A stretch of 64,000 nt of DNA, taken from NCBI RefSeq assembly GCF_000730385.1, contig NZ_CP008849.1, positions 3,782,001 through 3,846,000 on the forward strand. The letters run 5' to 3'. The DNA is from Alteromonas australica (GTDB lineage Bacteria; Pseudomonadota; Gammaproteobacteria; Enterobacterales; Alteromonadaceae). A program made the translations under genes and the position numbers. The notes beneath the pieces are model-generated. The model ran no database searches. It was not told the origin of the DNA and was given only the letters and a program-made list of their open reading frames with translations. Of the stretch, positions 8,054 to 16,471 are shown in pieces (positions within the stretch are counted from its first letter, which is position 1; every line of letters starts with the position of its first letter).

Positions 8054-10089
8054 TAACCTTTAATCCCGCTGTGTCTGAGTAGGGCATCCACTTGTGGTTC
8101 ACGCCCCCTGAAGGCCACGAATAAATCCATAGGTGCTTTGCTTCCCCCCATTTCCAAGATATTTTCAAGGAAGGATTTACCCGTTTCGCGATTAAAAATT
8201 CCGTCTTCTTCAAACTTACTGTAAGCATCAGCCGACAGCACTTCTGCCCACTTATAGCTGTAATAGCCTGCTGCATAGCCCCCGGCAAATATGTGACCGA
8301 AACTATGTTGAAAACGATTGAATGAAGGCGGCACTACCACAGCGACTTCATCTCTAACGGCATTCAGTACTTGTTGTACATCAACCGATGCGCCGTCTTG
8401 GCTATGTAATAGAAAGTCAAAGAGACTGAACTCAAGTTGACGTACCATTTGCATAGCAGATTGATAATCCCGGGCAGCCAACATTCTATCTAGCAAGTCG
8501 GTTGGAAGGGGGTCACCCGTTTCATAATGACCAGAAATAAAGTTCAACGCGTCCTCTTCCCAACACCAGTTTTCCAAAAATTGACTGGGAAGTTCGACGG
8601 CGTCCCAAGGCACGCCGTTTATTCCAGAAACCCCCGCCACCGACATTTTAGTCAGCATGTGGTGGATACCATGACCAAATTCGTGGAACAGCGTAACAAC
8701 TTCATCATGGGTAAATAACGCAGGTTTGTCGCCAATAGGAGCATTGAAATTACACGTTAGGTAAGCCACGGGAAGCTGTATTTCTCCACTGGCTGTTTCA
8801 CGGCGTACTCGGCATTCGTCCATCCATGCCCCACCCCGTTTTTTAGCACGCGCGTAGAGGTCGAGATAAAAGCTTCCGCGCAACGCATCCGCGCTGTCGG
8901 TAATAGTGAAATAACGCACATCGTCGTGCCAAGTATCGATACCAGGTTGCTCAATAATCTTTAAGCCATAAAGACGGTGTACCACTTCAAATAGCCCCGA
9001 CAACACTTTGTCTTCAGGGAAGTAAGGACGCAGCATTTCATCAGAAATGGTGTACTTTTCCTGTTTAAGCTTTTCGCTGTAGTAAGGTAGATCCCATGCC
9101 TGCAAATCGGTGACTTGGTGGGTTTGTTCTGCGTATGCCCGCACTTCTTGCAATTCATGCTCAGCTTGCGGTTTAGATTTAGCCGCAAGGTCACGCAAGA
9201 AAGTTTCAACTTGCTCGGTAGATTCTGCCATCTTGGTGGCCAAAGAACGCTCGGCATAGCTGTCAAACCCGAGTAATTGGGCAAGCTCGGTACGCAGCGC
9301 CAAAATTTCTTTAATAATAGCCGTGTTGTCCCACTTACCCGCATTTGGCCCTTGATCTGAGGCTTTGGTGGCATACGCGCGGTACATTTCTTCACGTAAC
9401 GAACGGTTGTCTGCGTATAGCATCACAGGTAAATAAGAGGGAATATCTAAGGTAAACAACCAACCTTGTAGATCTTTTTGGTGGGCAGCTTGAGCGGCGG
9501 CTTCTTTTGCTGATTCAGGCATACCGGCTAGCTCATCTTCATCGGTAATGTGCTTTGTCCACCCCATGGTCGCGTCCATCACATTATTGGAGAAGGTTGA
9601 CGACAGCTCACTTAGCTTGGCTTGTATTTGCGCAAACCGCTGCTTTTTGTCTTCGGGTAATGCCACGCCAGAAAGGGTGAAATCTCGAATAGCGTTATCG
9701 ATAACTTTTTTACGTTGCGCATCTAACGTTGCGTATTCTTCAGAGGCTTTAAGTGCTTCATATGCCTGATACAAACCGTGATGCTGCCCTACCCAAGTAC
9801 CGTATTCTGACAATAACGGTAGGCACGCATCATGGGCTTCGCGCAATTCGTCGCTGCTGACCACCGAATTCATATGGGAAACCGGCGACCACATTTTACT
9901 GAGTTTGTCGTCGACTTCCTCTAAGCGCAACACCAAATTTGCGTAGCTATAGTCTTTTGATGCCACCACCTCGTCTATTTCCTGCTTACAGGTGGCAATT
10001 GCCTTTTCAATCGCAGGCTTTATGTCTTTCGGCTCAATTGCAGAAAACAATGGAAGGCCGTCTACCTTTTCAATCGCGGGTGTTGTCAT
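8053..10089 (-). CDS. prlC: Oligopeptidase A (M3 metallopeptidase)
   Basis: A 678-residue zinc oligopeptidase that degrades short peptides, including cleaved signal peptides, in the cytoplasm. The M3 signature HEFGHGIHHML supplies two zinc histidines and the catalytic glutamate. The third ligand is the glutamate in LPSQFLENWCWE. The length matches E. coli OpdA (680). There is no signal peptide. It heads an operon with the Tag-like glycosylase gene. E. coli prlC is heat-shock controlled, but I found no convincing sigma-32 promoter in the 10090-10328 gap. Confidence 0.95.
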   Translation of the reverse strand: MTTPAIEKVDGLPLFSAIEPKDIKPAIEKAIATCKQEIDEVVASKDYSYANLVLRLEEVDDKLSKMWSPVSHMNSVVSSDELREAHDACLPLLSEYGTWVGQHHGLYQAYEALKASEEYATLDAQRKKVIDNAIRDFTLSGVALPEDKKQRFAQIQAKLSELSSTFSNNVMDATMGWTKHITDEDELAGMPESAKEAAAQAAHQKDLQGWLFTLDIPSYLPVMLYADNRSLREEMYRAYATKASDQGPNAGKWDNTAIIKEILALRTELAQLLGFDSYAERSLATKMAESTEQVETFLRDLAAKSKPQAEHELQEVRAYAEQTHQVTDLQAWDLPYYSEKLKQEKYTISDEMLRPYFPEDKVLSGLFEVVHRLYGLKIIEQPGIDTWHDDVRYFTITDSADALRGSFYLDLYARAKKRGGAWMDECRVRRETASGEIQLPVAYLTCNFNAPIGDKPALFTHDEVVTLFHEFGHGIHHMLTKMSVAGVSGINGVPWDAVELPSQFLENWCWEEDALNFISGHYETGDPLPTDLLDRMLAARDYQSAMQMVRQLEFSLFDFLLHSQDGASVDVQQVLNAVRDEVAVVVPPSFNRFQHSFGHIFAGGYAAGYYSYKWAEVLSADAYSKFEEDGIFNRETGKSFLENILEMGGSKAPMDLFVAFRGREPQVDALLRHSGIKG

Positions 10090-10272
10090 ACGTCATTCAC
10101 TCTTATTTGCTCATATCAATAACATGTTGGGTCGGTAGCCGTAAAAGCAAGTCTCACGACAAACAATTAACGGGCAATTAAAACTGTTACGTTAGCGGTT
10201 ATCAGACAGTTTAGTTTGTATTTTCATGGACTTGTGCTGTCGCAAATGTCGCACCCTATCCTTATGTCTAGT

Positions 10273-10300
10273 TTGTCACTTAGATTTTCAATGCTATACA
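10273..10300 (+). promoter_or_regulatory. Promoter of the sensory operon
   Basis: TTGTCA (10273-10278), a 16-base spacer and TATACA (10295-10300) lie about 30 bases before ATG 10329. They read toward the HTH-receiver gene. The match is good but not perfect. Confidence 0.45.
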
Positions 10301-10328
10301 TTACTGAGTCACTCAAAGAGATGGTGCA

Positions 10329-10889
10329 ATGAAAACATTATCGTCCGGTGAAATTGCATCCTATTGCGATGTCAATTTACGTACAGTTATACGATGGATT
10401 GAAAGCGGCAAGCTCAAGGGCTTTAAACTGCCTGGCAGAGGAAACAACCGTGTTCTCGTAGATGACTTTATTGAGTTTCTCAACGACCACGGCATGCCCA
10501 TCCCAGAGGCGTTGATGAGCGATGCTGCTCCCTCAATACTGATTGTGGATGATGAAATGCCTGTAGCAAAGTCTATCCAACGGGTGGCGCGTCGTGCGGG
10601 CTTTGAAACCCAAATTGCTACAGGCGGTTTTCAAGCTGGCGTTATGCTTAGCCAGCAAAACCCCAAAATGATGACACTAGATTTAAGTATGCCGGGCATG
10701 GACGGGTACAGTGTCATTGAATTCACCCGTCAACAGACTAAACACAAACACCTAAAGATTTTGGTTATTTCAGCGCTAGATGACGCAAGCCTTGAAAAAG
10801 CCATTGAATTGGGTGCTGACGCCACACTACAGAAACCGTTTTCAAATCATGACCTTACTCAGATTATTGAGCAGTTTATGACGCAATAA
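10329..10889 (+). CDS. HTH-receiver response regulator (inverted domain order)
   Basis: A 186-residue protein with an N-terminal excisionase/MerR-type helix-turn-helix (about 1-55, SSGEIASYCDVNLRTVIRWI). A C-terminal receiver domain follows (about 69-186). Receiver residues are complete: acidic pair D74/D75, phosphoacceptor D118 in TLDLSMPGMDG, S148 and K169. The DNA-binding domain precedes the receiver, the reverse of OmpR/NarL proteins. It is the first gene of a four-gene signalling group with a periplasmic binding protein, a kinase and a second regulator. It probably binds DNA in response to phosphorylation by that kinase (inference). Confidence 0.85.
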   Translation: MKTLSSGEIASYCDVNLRTVIRWIESGKLKGFKLPGRGNNRVLVDDFIEFLNDHGMPIPEALMSDAAPSILIVDDEMPVAKSIQRVARRAGFETQIATGGFQAGVMLSQQNPKMMTLDLSMPGMDGYSVIEFTRQQTKHKHLKILVISALDDASLEKAIELGADATLQKPFSNHDLTQIIEQFMTQ

Positions 10890-10920
10890 AGCGTGAGACG
10901 TTGATTTAACGAGGTTGGCT

Positions 10921-11748
10921 ATGGTTGTACGACACATATTTAGGTTATCAATTTGCCTGTCACTGCTTTGCGTGGTGAGTGTGGCCATGTGCGAAACCCT
11001 AACCTTTGGCATTGTGCCCCAGCAATCAGCTAAAAAATTAGCGGAAACCTGGCAACCCTTGATTGATTGCCTGGAAGAAAGCACCTCCCTCTCTATTGAA
11101 TTTCAAACGGCAAAAGACATACCCACCTTTGAGGCACGCTTGGCAAATGGTGACTACGACATTGCGTATATGAACCCCTACCACTATGTCGTTTTTAGCG
11201 ACTCACCAGGATATCAAGCGCTGGTAAAACAGAAAGATAAAAAAATCACCGGCATTATTGTAGTGAGAGCGGATAGCCCTATTCAAACGCTCGATGAGTT
11301 AAACGGCATGCGGTTGGCATTTCCAGCACCTGCCGCATTTGCTGCTACAATTATACCTAGCGCACATTTACGCCAGCAAAATATTTCGATAAATCCGCAC
11401 TACGTGTATTCACACGACTCGGTTTACCTAAACGTAGTGCGAGAGTTTTTTCCTGCGGGCGGAGGAATAATGAGGACGTTAGGCACTATCGATGAAGCCA
11501 CTCAACAGAATTTACGTGTATTGTGGAAAAGCCCGGGCTTTACCCCCCATGCCATTGCCACACACCCTGATGTTTCCGAGGACGTTCGCATGGCGTTGGA
11601 AAAAGCGTTTTTAGCACTATCGGCCGATGAGAGTAAACAAGCGTTACTTCACAAAATGGGATTTACGCAGTTTGAAGGCGCGCACAATAGCGATTGGGAT
11701 GATGTGAGGGCATTAGGCATCACATCGTTAGCTCGACCGCATTTGTAA
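10921..11748 (+). CDS. PhnD-like periplasmic substrate-binding protein
   Basis: A 275-residue exported protein of the phosphate/phosphite/phosphonate-binding (PhnD/TctC-like type II) family. A signal peptide (about 1-23) is followed by the typical LTFGIVPQQSAKKLAETWQP opening. Next come IAYMNPYHYVVF and GMRLAFPAPAAFAATIIPS, where PhnD proteins hold their oxyanion with Ser/Thr. I start it at ATG 10921, six bases after GAGG; a TTG at 10915 is in frame. No ABC permease or ATPase is adjacent. With the kinase just downstream it is best read as a ligand-sensing partner rather than part of an importer. The ligand is unknown. Confidence 0.85.
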   Translation: MVVRHIFRLSICLSLLCVVSVAMCETLTFGIVPQQSAKKLAETWQPLIDCLEESTSLSIEFQTAKDIPTFEARLANGDYDIAYMNPYHYVVFSDSPGYQALVKQKDKKITGIIVVRADSPIQTLDELNGMRLAFPAPAAFAATIIPSAHLRQQNISINPHYVYSHDSVYLNVVREFFPAGGGIMRTLGTIDEATQQNLRVLWKSPGFTPHAIATHPDVSEDVRMALEKAFLALSADESKQALLHKMGFTQFEGAHNSDWDDVRALGITSLARPHL

Positions 11749-11761
11749 CGAGAACATAATT

Positions 11762-13429
11762 ATGCGCCTGTCTCTTCGAACAAAAACAATTGCTGGCATG
11801 GCTATCATCGCCACTATTTTATTGACCTTTCTGTTAGCCACCGTGTTTAGTTTATTGAATCAATTGGTTGACGAAAGCGTAGAGAAATCGGCAAATACAA
11901 CCGCAAATTTATTTGTCTCCACCACCAAAAATGCGTTTTTAAGCTTGGATTTGGCATCGTTAGAAGCCGATACCTTCGAGGTTCTCACCAACCCTAGCAT
12001 TGCTTATGTTCGAATAAAAAACAGCGCTGGTAAGGTATACGTTGAAAAAGGCGACCTTGATGCCCTGCAAAGGCCATTTAATGCAGACAAAAACGTACGT
12101 TCGGCGGAAGACGGCGTTTACGAAATTTCAGCCCCTATTCAGGTTAACGACACCCTTTATGGCCACGTTGAGTTAGGCATGAATGTTAATGAAATCAATA
12201 ATGCGATAACACGGGTTCGAAGCTGGACGTATGCCTTGGCCGCCTTCGAACTTACCTTGGTCGCCCTATTTTCGTTCTTTTTAGGTTCGTACCTAATGGC
12301 GCAGCTTAGGCAGTTAAGGGCCGGCGCCCGGCATTTAGCCGTTGCAGTAAAAGATAAGAACTATCAAAACATTACCGTGCAGGTAAGAGGCAAAGATGAG
12401 CTTAGCGAATTGGCAGAGGCATTTAATCAGCTCGTCAATTTACTGAAAGACGAGCATACCCAACGCCAACAAGTGGAAGATGAGCTTAAAAACTTCAATA
12501 GCTCTTTAGAGCAAAAAGTAAAAGACAGAACCCAGTTATTGAATCAAAAAAACCTTCAACTGGAAAACGCGAATAAAGATTTAAAAGACGCACAAGTACA
12601 GTTGTTGCAGGCTGAAAAAATGGCGTCGGTGGGTCAACTGGCTGCGGGTGTAGCCCACGAAATTAACAACCCAATAGGCTTTGTTAGCAGTAACTTAGCA
12701 ACTTTAAGCAGTTATATTTCAACCTATCAAATGATATTTGCGCAGATAGCTTCTGTGCTGAATCAGGAGAATGAGGAAAAACGTAAAGCTGCGCTAGAAG
12801 AACTAGACAAATTACTAGCCAAGCAAGACATGGATTTTATTAACGGTGACATAAACGAGCTAATGTCTGACTCGAAAGAAGGCATGTTACGGGTAGCAGA
12901 AATTGTGAAAGGATTGAAACTCTTTTCACGTATCGACAGTGAAGAAAAGCAACTCTACAACATAAACGATTGCGTGCGTACTACGTTAACCATGGTAAAC
13001 AACCAGCTTAAGTACATTTGTACGGTAGAAACGCATTTAGGCAATGTGCCCATGATACCGTTAAATGTCGGGAAGATTTCTCAAGTGGTAACAAACCTCT
13101 TAATTAACGCGGGGCAAGCGATAGAAAGCAGCGACGAAAACGGAACCATTACGGTCACCTCCTCGGTGAACAACAATATGGTTGAACTTAAAATAGAAGA
13201 CACGGGTTGTGGTATTCCAGCGTCGCATTTAGACAAGCTGTTTAACCCCTTTTTCACCACGAAACCCGAAGGCCAAGGTACAGGCTTAGGCCTGTCAATT
13301 TCATTTGGTATTGCAAAAGAGCATGGCGGTTCACTTGATGCAAGCAGCGTAGAGGGTAAAGGCAGCTGTTTTATTCTTCGCTTACCTATAGACCCAGAGA
13401 ATAACGAAGAGGCACTTTCTAATGCGTAA
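11762..13429 (+). CDS. Membrane sensor histidine kinase
   Basis: A 555-residue kinase. A membrane segment (about 9-31) is followed by a periplasmic PAS/Cache-like domain (about 35-150). Then come a second membrane segment (about 155-180), HAMP and a coiled coil (about 235-285). The dimerisation/phosphoacceptor helix has His299 in GVAHEINNPIGF and the HATPase has N, DTGCGI, GQGTGLGLSI boxes. It has no receiver domain. It starts 13 bases after the PhnD-like gene and is followed by a response regulator, so the three are likely one operon. The periplasmic domain plausibly contacts the binding protein. Confidence 0.93.
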   Translation: MRLSLRTKTIAGMAIIATILLTFLLATVFSLLNQLVDESVEKSANTTANLFVSTTKNAFLSLDLASLEADTFEVLTNPSIAYVRIKNSAGKVYVEKGDLDALQRPFNADKNVRSAEDGVYEISAPIQVNDTLYGHVELGMNVNEINNAITRVRSWTYALAAFELTLVALFSFFLGSYLMAQLRQLRAGARHLAVAVKDKNYQNITVQVRGKDELSELAEAFNQLVNLLKDEHTQRQQVEDELKNFNSSLEQKVKDRTQLLNQKNLQLENANKDLKDAQVQLLQAEKMASVGQLAAGVAHEINNPIGFVSSNLATLSSYISTYQMIFAQIASVLNQENEEKRKAALEELDKLLAKQDMDFINGDINELMSDSKEGMLRVAEIVKGLKLFSRIDSEEKQLYNINDCVRTTLTMVNNQLKYICTVETHLGNVPMIPLNVGKISQVVTNLLINAGQAIESSDENGTITVTSSVNNNMVELKIEDTGCGIPASHLDKLFNPFFTTKPEGQGTGLGLSISFGIAKEHGGSLDASSVEGKGSCFILRLPIDPENNEEALSNA

Positions 13430-13532
13430 ACCTACTGCTATGTTTACTTCTTTAAGCATGTTAATGCTGCTTGTGGACGCTGGCGCAAATACACACAAAC
13501 ATAATGAGGTGGTGCGTAATGAGTGGAAATGA
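13422..13532 (+). CDS. Possible 36-residue linking ORF
   Basis: ATG 13422 overlaps the end of the kinase gene in another frame. The 36-codon ORF ends at 13532, inside the start of the next regulator. Its N-terminus (MRKPTAMFTSLSMLMLLV) looks like a signal or membrane segment. It may be a real small protein or only a re-initiation bridge that couples translation of the kinase and regulator across the 89-base gap. No independent evidence of expression is visible. Confidence 0.25.
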   Translation: MRKPTAMFTSLSMLMLLVDAGANTHKHNEVVRNEWK

Positions 13533-14829
13533 GGCACAAGAAAAAGTCATCTTTACCGTTTTGTTTGTGGATGATGAACCTAATATTTTACGCGCCATTA
13601 AACGCGCACTTTTCACATTAGACATTAACTTATTGCTAGCGGAAAGCGGCGCAAAGGCCCTTGAATTGCTGTCCAGTCAAGACGTGCATGTGGTTATTTC
13701 AGACATGAAGATGCCACAGATGTCGGGGGCTGAACTCCTTGAACAAGTCGCGCTTCGCTACCCTGACACCTTCAGGGTTGTGCTGACCGGCTATGCCGAT
13801 ATTGAATCAACGATAAAAGCCGTTAACCAAGGGAAAATTCACCGTTACCTTCAAAAACCATGGGACAACCAAGAGCTTATTCGCGTTATAGAGGAAGGGT
13901 TAGAACGGGTTAAATTGAAAGCGGAGAATTTACGCTTACAGCACCTGACACGGTTGCAAAATAAGAAACTCAAAGAGATAAACACCTCCCTTGAAACCAT
14001 GGTACAAAAACGCACTCGACAAATAAAAGCCGCGTTAAACAAAATTGAGAAGCATAACCTTGCGATGGAGCAGGTGCTGTTCAATGTCATCAGTATCAAC
14101 CCCAATATTGACGGCAAATTTGCCATTGAAGTAAGCGAACTGGCGACTAAACTCGCCAAAATGGCAAAACTCGACAAAGATGAGGTAAAGCGTATTGGTT
14201 ATGCAGGCCTCATTGGCGAACTTGGGTTACTCGGTTTACACACCGATGACTTCCTTGCGCCCTTTGGCAAACTTAACTATCAACAGCAACAGAATTATTT
14301 GTCTCAAACTAAACAGGCGGCGCTTATTTTAGCCCCTGCACATGACTTACTGCCGGTGTCAGAAATTATTGAGTACCAGTTTGAGCACTTTAATGGTTCG
14401 GGGTTGTACAACAAAGTTGCCAAGGAAATTCCTATCGGCTCTCGCGTTTTGGCCATTGCCCGCGATTACTGGCGCTTAGTGACAGGGCGATTAAGCGGAG
14501 TAGAAATGCTGGCTCGTGATGCGAAATTAGAGATGAAAAAGCACACCAACACACGCTACGACGGTGAAATACTCTCGCTTTTGCTTGAGGCAGAAGACAT
14601 TGGCAAACCTCAGCACATTCAAGCCACACTGCAAGCCACTCAACTGCAAGCCGGTATGGTGCTATCACAGAATTTATACAATGATAGCCATATACTCATT
14701 CTGCCTGAAGGCCATGTGTTTAGTGAGGCAACTATCCATAAATTGCGCATGTTTGAAAAAGAAAAGGGTAAGCCATTCAGTATCTTAATTGAGCCTGAAA
14801 AACAAGAGTCGGCCGTGACAGAAAGCTGA
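13519..14829 (+). CDS. Response regulator with degenerate HD-GYP domain
   Basis: A 436-residue protein. The receiver domain (about 10-130) has acidic residues D18/D19, phosphoacceptor D62 (VVISDMKMPQMSG) and lysine in LQKPWDN. A coiled coil (about 130-190) leads to an HD-GYP-like domain (about 195-365). The c-di-GMP hydrolase residues are lost: the HDIGKIG segment reads GELGLLG, and HHE...GYP reads EYQFEHFNGSGLY. It is therefore probably a non-catalytic scaffold or binding protein. I prefer ATG 13519 (MSGNEAQEK, preceded by GAGGTGG) over the upstream ATG 13471. It is the last gene of the sensory operon, and a terminator follows at 14859-14895. Confidence 0.85.
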   Translation: MSGNEAQEKVIFTVLFVDDEPNILRAIKRALFTLDINLLLAESGAKALELLSSQDVHVVISDMKMPQMSGAELLEQVALRYPDTFRVVLTGYADIESTIKAVNQGKIHRYLQKPWDNQELIRVIEEGLERVKLKAENLRLQHLTRLQNKKLKEINTSLETMVQKRTRQIKAALNKIEKHNLAMEQVLFNVISINPNIDGKFAIEVSELATKLAKMAKLDKDEVKRIGYAGLIGELGLLGLHTDDFLAPFGKLNYQQQQNYLSQTKQAALILAPAHDLLPVSEIIEYQFEHFNGSGLYNKVAKEIPIGSRVLAIARDYWRLVTGRLSGVEMLARDAKLEMKKHTNTRYDGEILSLLLEAEDIGKPQHIQATLQATQLQAGMVLSQNLYNDSHILILPEGHVFSEATIHKLRMFEKEKGKPFSILIEPEKQESAVTES

Positions 14830-14858
14830 ACATGGTGGATCAACCCTTGATCAAATTA

Positions 14859-14895
14859 AAATCCAGTTCGTAGTGATACGCACTGGATTTATTAT
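14859..14895 (+). terminator. Intrinsic terminator after the sensory operon
   Basis: Composite hairpin: outer stem AAATCCAGT / ACTGGATTT (14859-14867 with 14882-14890). The inner stem is CGTA / TACG with a GTGA tetraloop, followed by an AT-rich run ATTATTTTTA. It lies 30 bases after the regulator stop. Confidence 0.65.
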
Positions 14896-15028
14896 TTTTA
14901 GCATCTGCATCCTGTAAGCGTTTGTCGACTATTGCGGTCTGTTGATGGTGAACAGAGTGTGCCTTTCGCACATTTCGTGTAACAATAAACTTATTATTTA
15001 TCGCCCTATGGATAAAAAGGCATCTCGA

Positions 15029-16378
15029 ATGACTCATTTTGATTATATATGTATTGGCGGTGGAAGCGGCGGTATCGCGTCTGCCAACCGTGCAGCTAAA
15101 CATGGTAAAAACGTTGCCATTATTGAAGCCAAAGATATTGGTGGTACTTGTGTCAATGTGGGCTGCGTACCTAAAAAGGCCATGTGGTATGGTGCCCAAG
15201 TTGCTGAAGCAATTCACAAATACGCACCAGAATATGGTTTCGATGTTACGTTGAACACGTTCAGTTGGGACAGCCTCATTGCCAGCCGCCAAGCCTATAT
15301 TGAGCGTATCCATGCCTCATACGACCGAGCATTGACGGCCAATAATGTTACCCTTATCCGTGGCTTCGCCACCTTCATTGACAATAAAACCATTGAAGTT
15401 GATGGCGAACATTATACCGCCGACCATATTACTATTGCGACGGGCGGCCGCCCCATTATTCCTGACATTCCAGGGGCGCAGCACGGCATTGACTCAGACG
15501 GCTTTTTCGCGCTAAGAGAGCAACCTAAACGGGCAGTCGTGGTTGGCGCCGGTTACATAGGCGTTGAACTTGCTGGTGTCATGCATAGCTTAGGTACAGA
15601 CACTCACTTAGTGGTGCGAAAGCATGCGCCTTTGCGTCATTTTGACCCTTTGATCCATGAAACCCTGGTCGATATGATTCATGCTGAAGGCTGTACGTTG
15701 CATAACCATGCTAGCGTGGAAAAGGTAGAGCGTAATGATGATGGCACTTTATCGATACATTTGACCAACGATGAAGTTCTTGAAGCAGATTGTCTCATTT
15801 GGGCCATTGGCCGCCAGCCTGCCACGGACGTTATTGCCATCGAAAACACCGATGTTGAGCTAACTGACAAAGGTATGGTAAAGGTCGATAAGTACCAAAA
15901 CACCACAGCGGAAAATATCTATGCGGTTGGCGATATTACCGGTAAGGCAGAGTTAACACCTGTTGCAGTCAAAGCGGGCCGCCTGCTGAGCGAGCGCCTA
16001 TTTAACGGCCAAAAAGACGCACATATGGATTACTCCACCATACCTACGGTGGTGTTTAGTCATCCGCCAATTGGCACCATTGGATTAACAGAACCCGAAG
16101 CCATTGAGGCCTATGGCGAAAGTGAAGTGAAAGTTTACACCTCTAGCTTTGCATCAATGTATACCGCGGTAACCCGTCATCGCCAGCTGACTAAAATGAA
16201 GTTAGTATGTGCAGGTAAAGAAGAAAAAGTGGTGGGCTTGCACGGTATTGGCCATGGTATGGATGAAATATTACAAGGTTTCGCCGTGGCCATAAAAATG
16301 GGCGCAACCAAAGCCGACTTTGACGCGTGTGTAGCCATTCACCCTACAAGTGCGGAAGAGTTTGTTACGATGACATAA
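15029..16378 (+). CDS. gor: Glutathione-disulfide reductase
   Basis: A 449-residue FAD/NADPH flavoenzyme that keeps glutathione reduced in the cytoplasm. It has the FAD Rossmann motif [14 protein letters not shown] and the redox-active disulfide [13 protein letters not shown]. The NADPH motif is [13 protein letters not shown], and the FAD-closing segment is [10 protein letters not shown]. The C-terminal dimer-interface catalytic His-Glu pair is [10 protein letters not shown]. The length is normal for Gor. I start it at ATG 15029 ([12 protein letters not shown]), eight bases after AAAAGG. Longer in-frame starts (14942, 15008) would add residues unlike the family. Confidence 0.96.
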   Translation: MTHFDYICIGGGSGGIASANRAAKHGKNVAIIEAKDIGGTCVNVGCVPKKAMWYGAQVAEAIHKYAPEYGFDVTLNTFSWDSLIASRQAYIERIHASYDRALTANNVTLIRGFATFIDNKTIEVDGEHYTADHITIATGGRPIIPDIPGAQHGIDSDGFFALREQPKRAVVVGAGYIGVELAGVMHSLGTDTHLVVRKHAPLRHFDPLIHETLVDMIHAEGCTLHNHASVEKVERNDDGTLSIHLTNDEVLEADCLIWAIGRQPATDVIAIENTDVELTDKGMVKVDKYQNTTAENIYAVGDITGKAELTPVAVKAGRLLSERLFNGQKDAHMDYSTIPTVVFSHPPIGTIGLTEPEAIEAYGESEVKVYTSSFASMYTAVTRHRQLTKMKLVCAGKEEKVVGLHGIGHGMDEILQGFAVAIKMGATKADFDACVAIHPTSAEEFVTMT

Positions 16379-16399
16379 ACGCCACAGCGGCCAGTGACA

Positions 16400-16427
16400 A
16401 AAATGGCAGCCCTTCGGCTGCCTTTTT
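16400..16427 (+). terminator. Intrinsic terminator after gor
   Basis: Perfect stem GGCAGCC / GGCTGCC (16405-16411 with 16416-16422) with a four-base loop, flanked by A-run and T-run. It lies 26 bases after the gor stop. Confidence 0.8.
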
Positions 16428-16471
16428 AGTTTCCTGTCTGGACAATAATGATAAAAAGCGGAATAACGACA

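Noticed and set aside
10921..11748. Reading the PhnD-like gene as part of a phosphonate importer
   Set aside because: No permease or ATPase gene is adjacent. Kinase and regulator genes surround it instead.
14840..15313. 157-residue minus-strand ORF
   Set aside because: It lies opposite the gor start and contains the terminator. The gor protein is unmistakable, so this is an antisense shadow.
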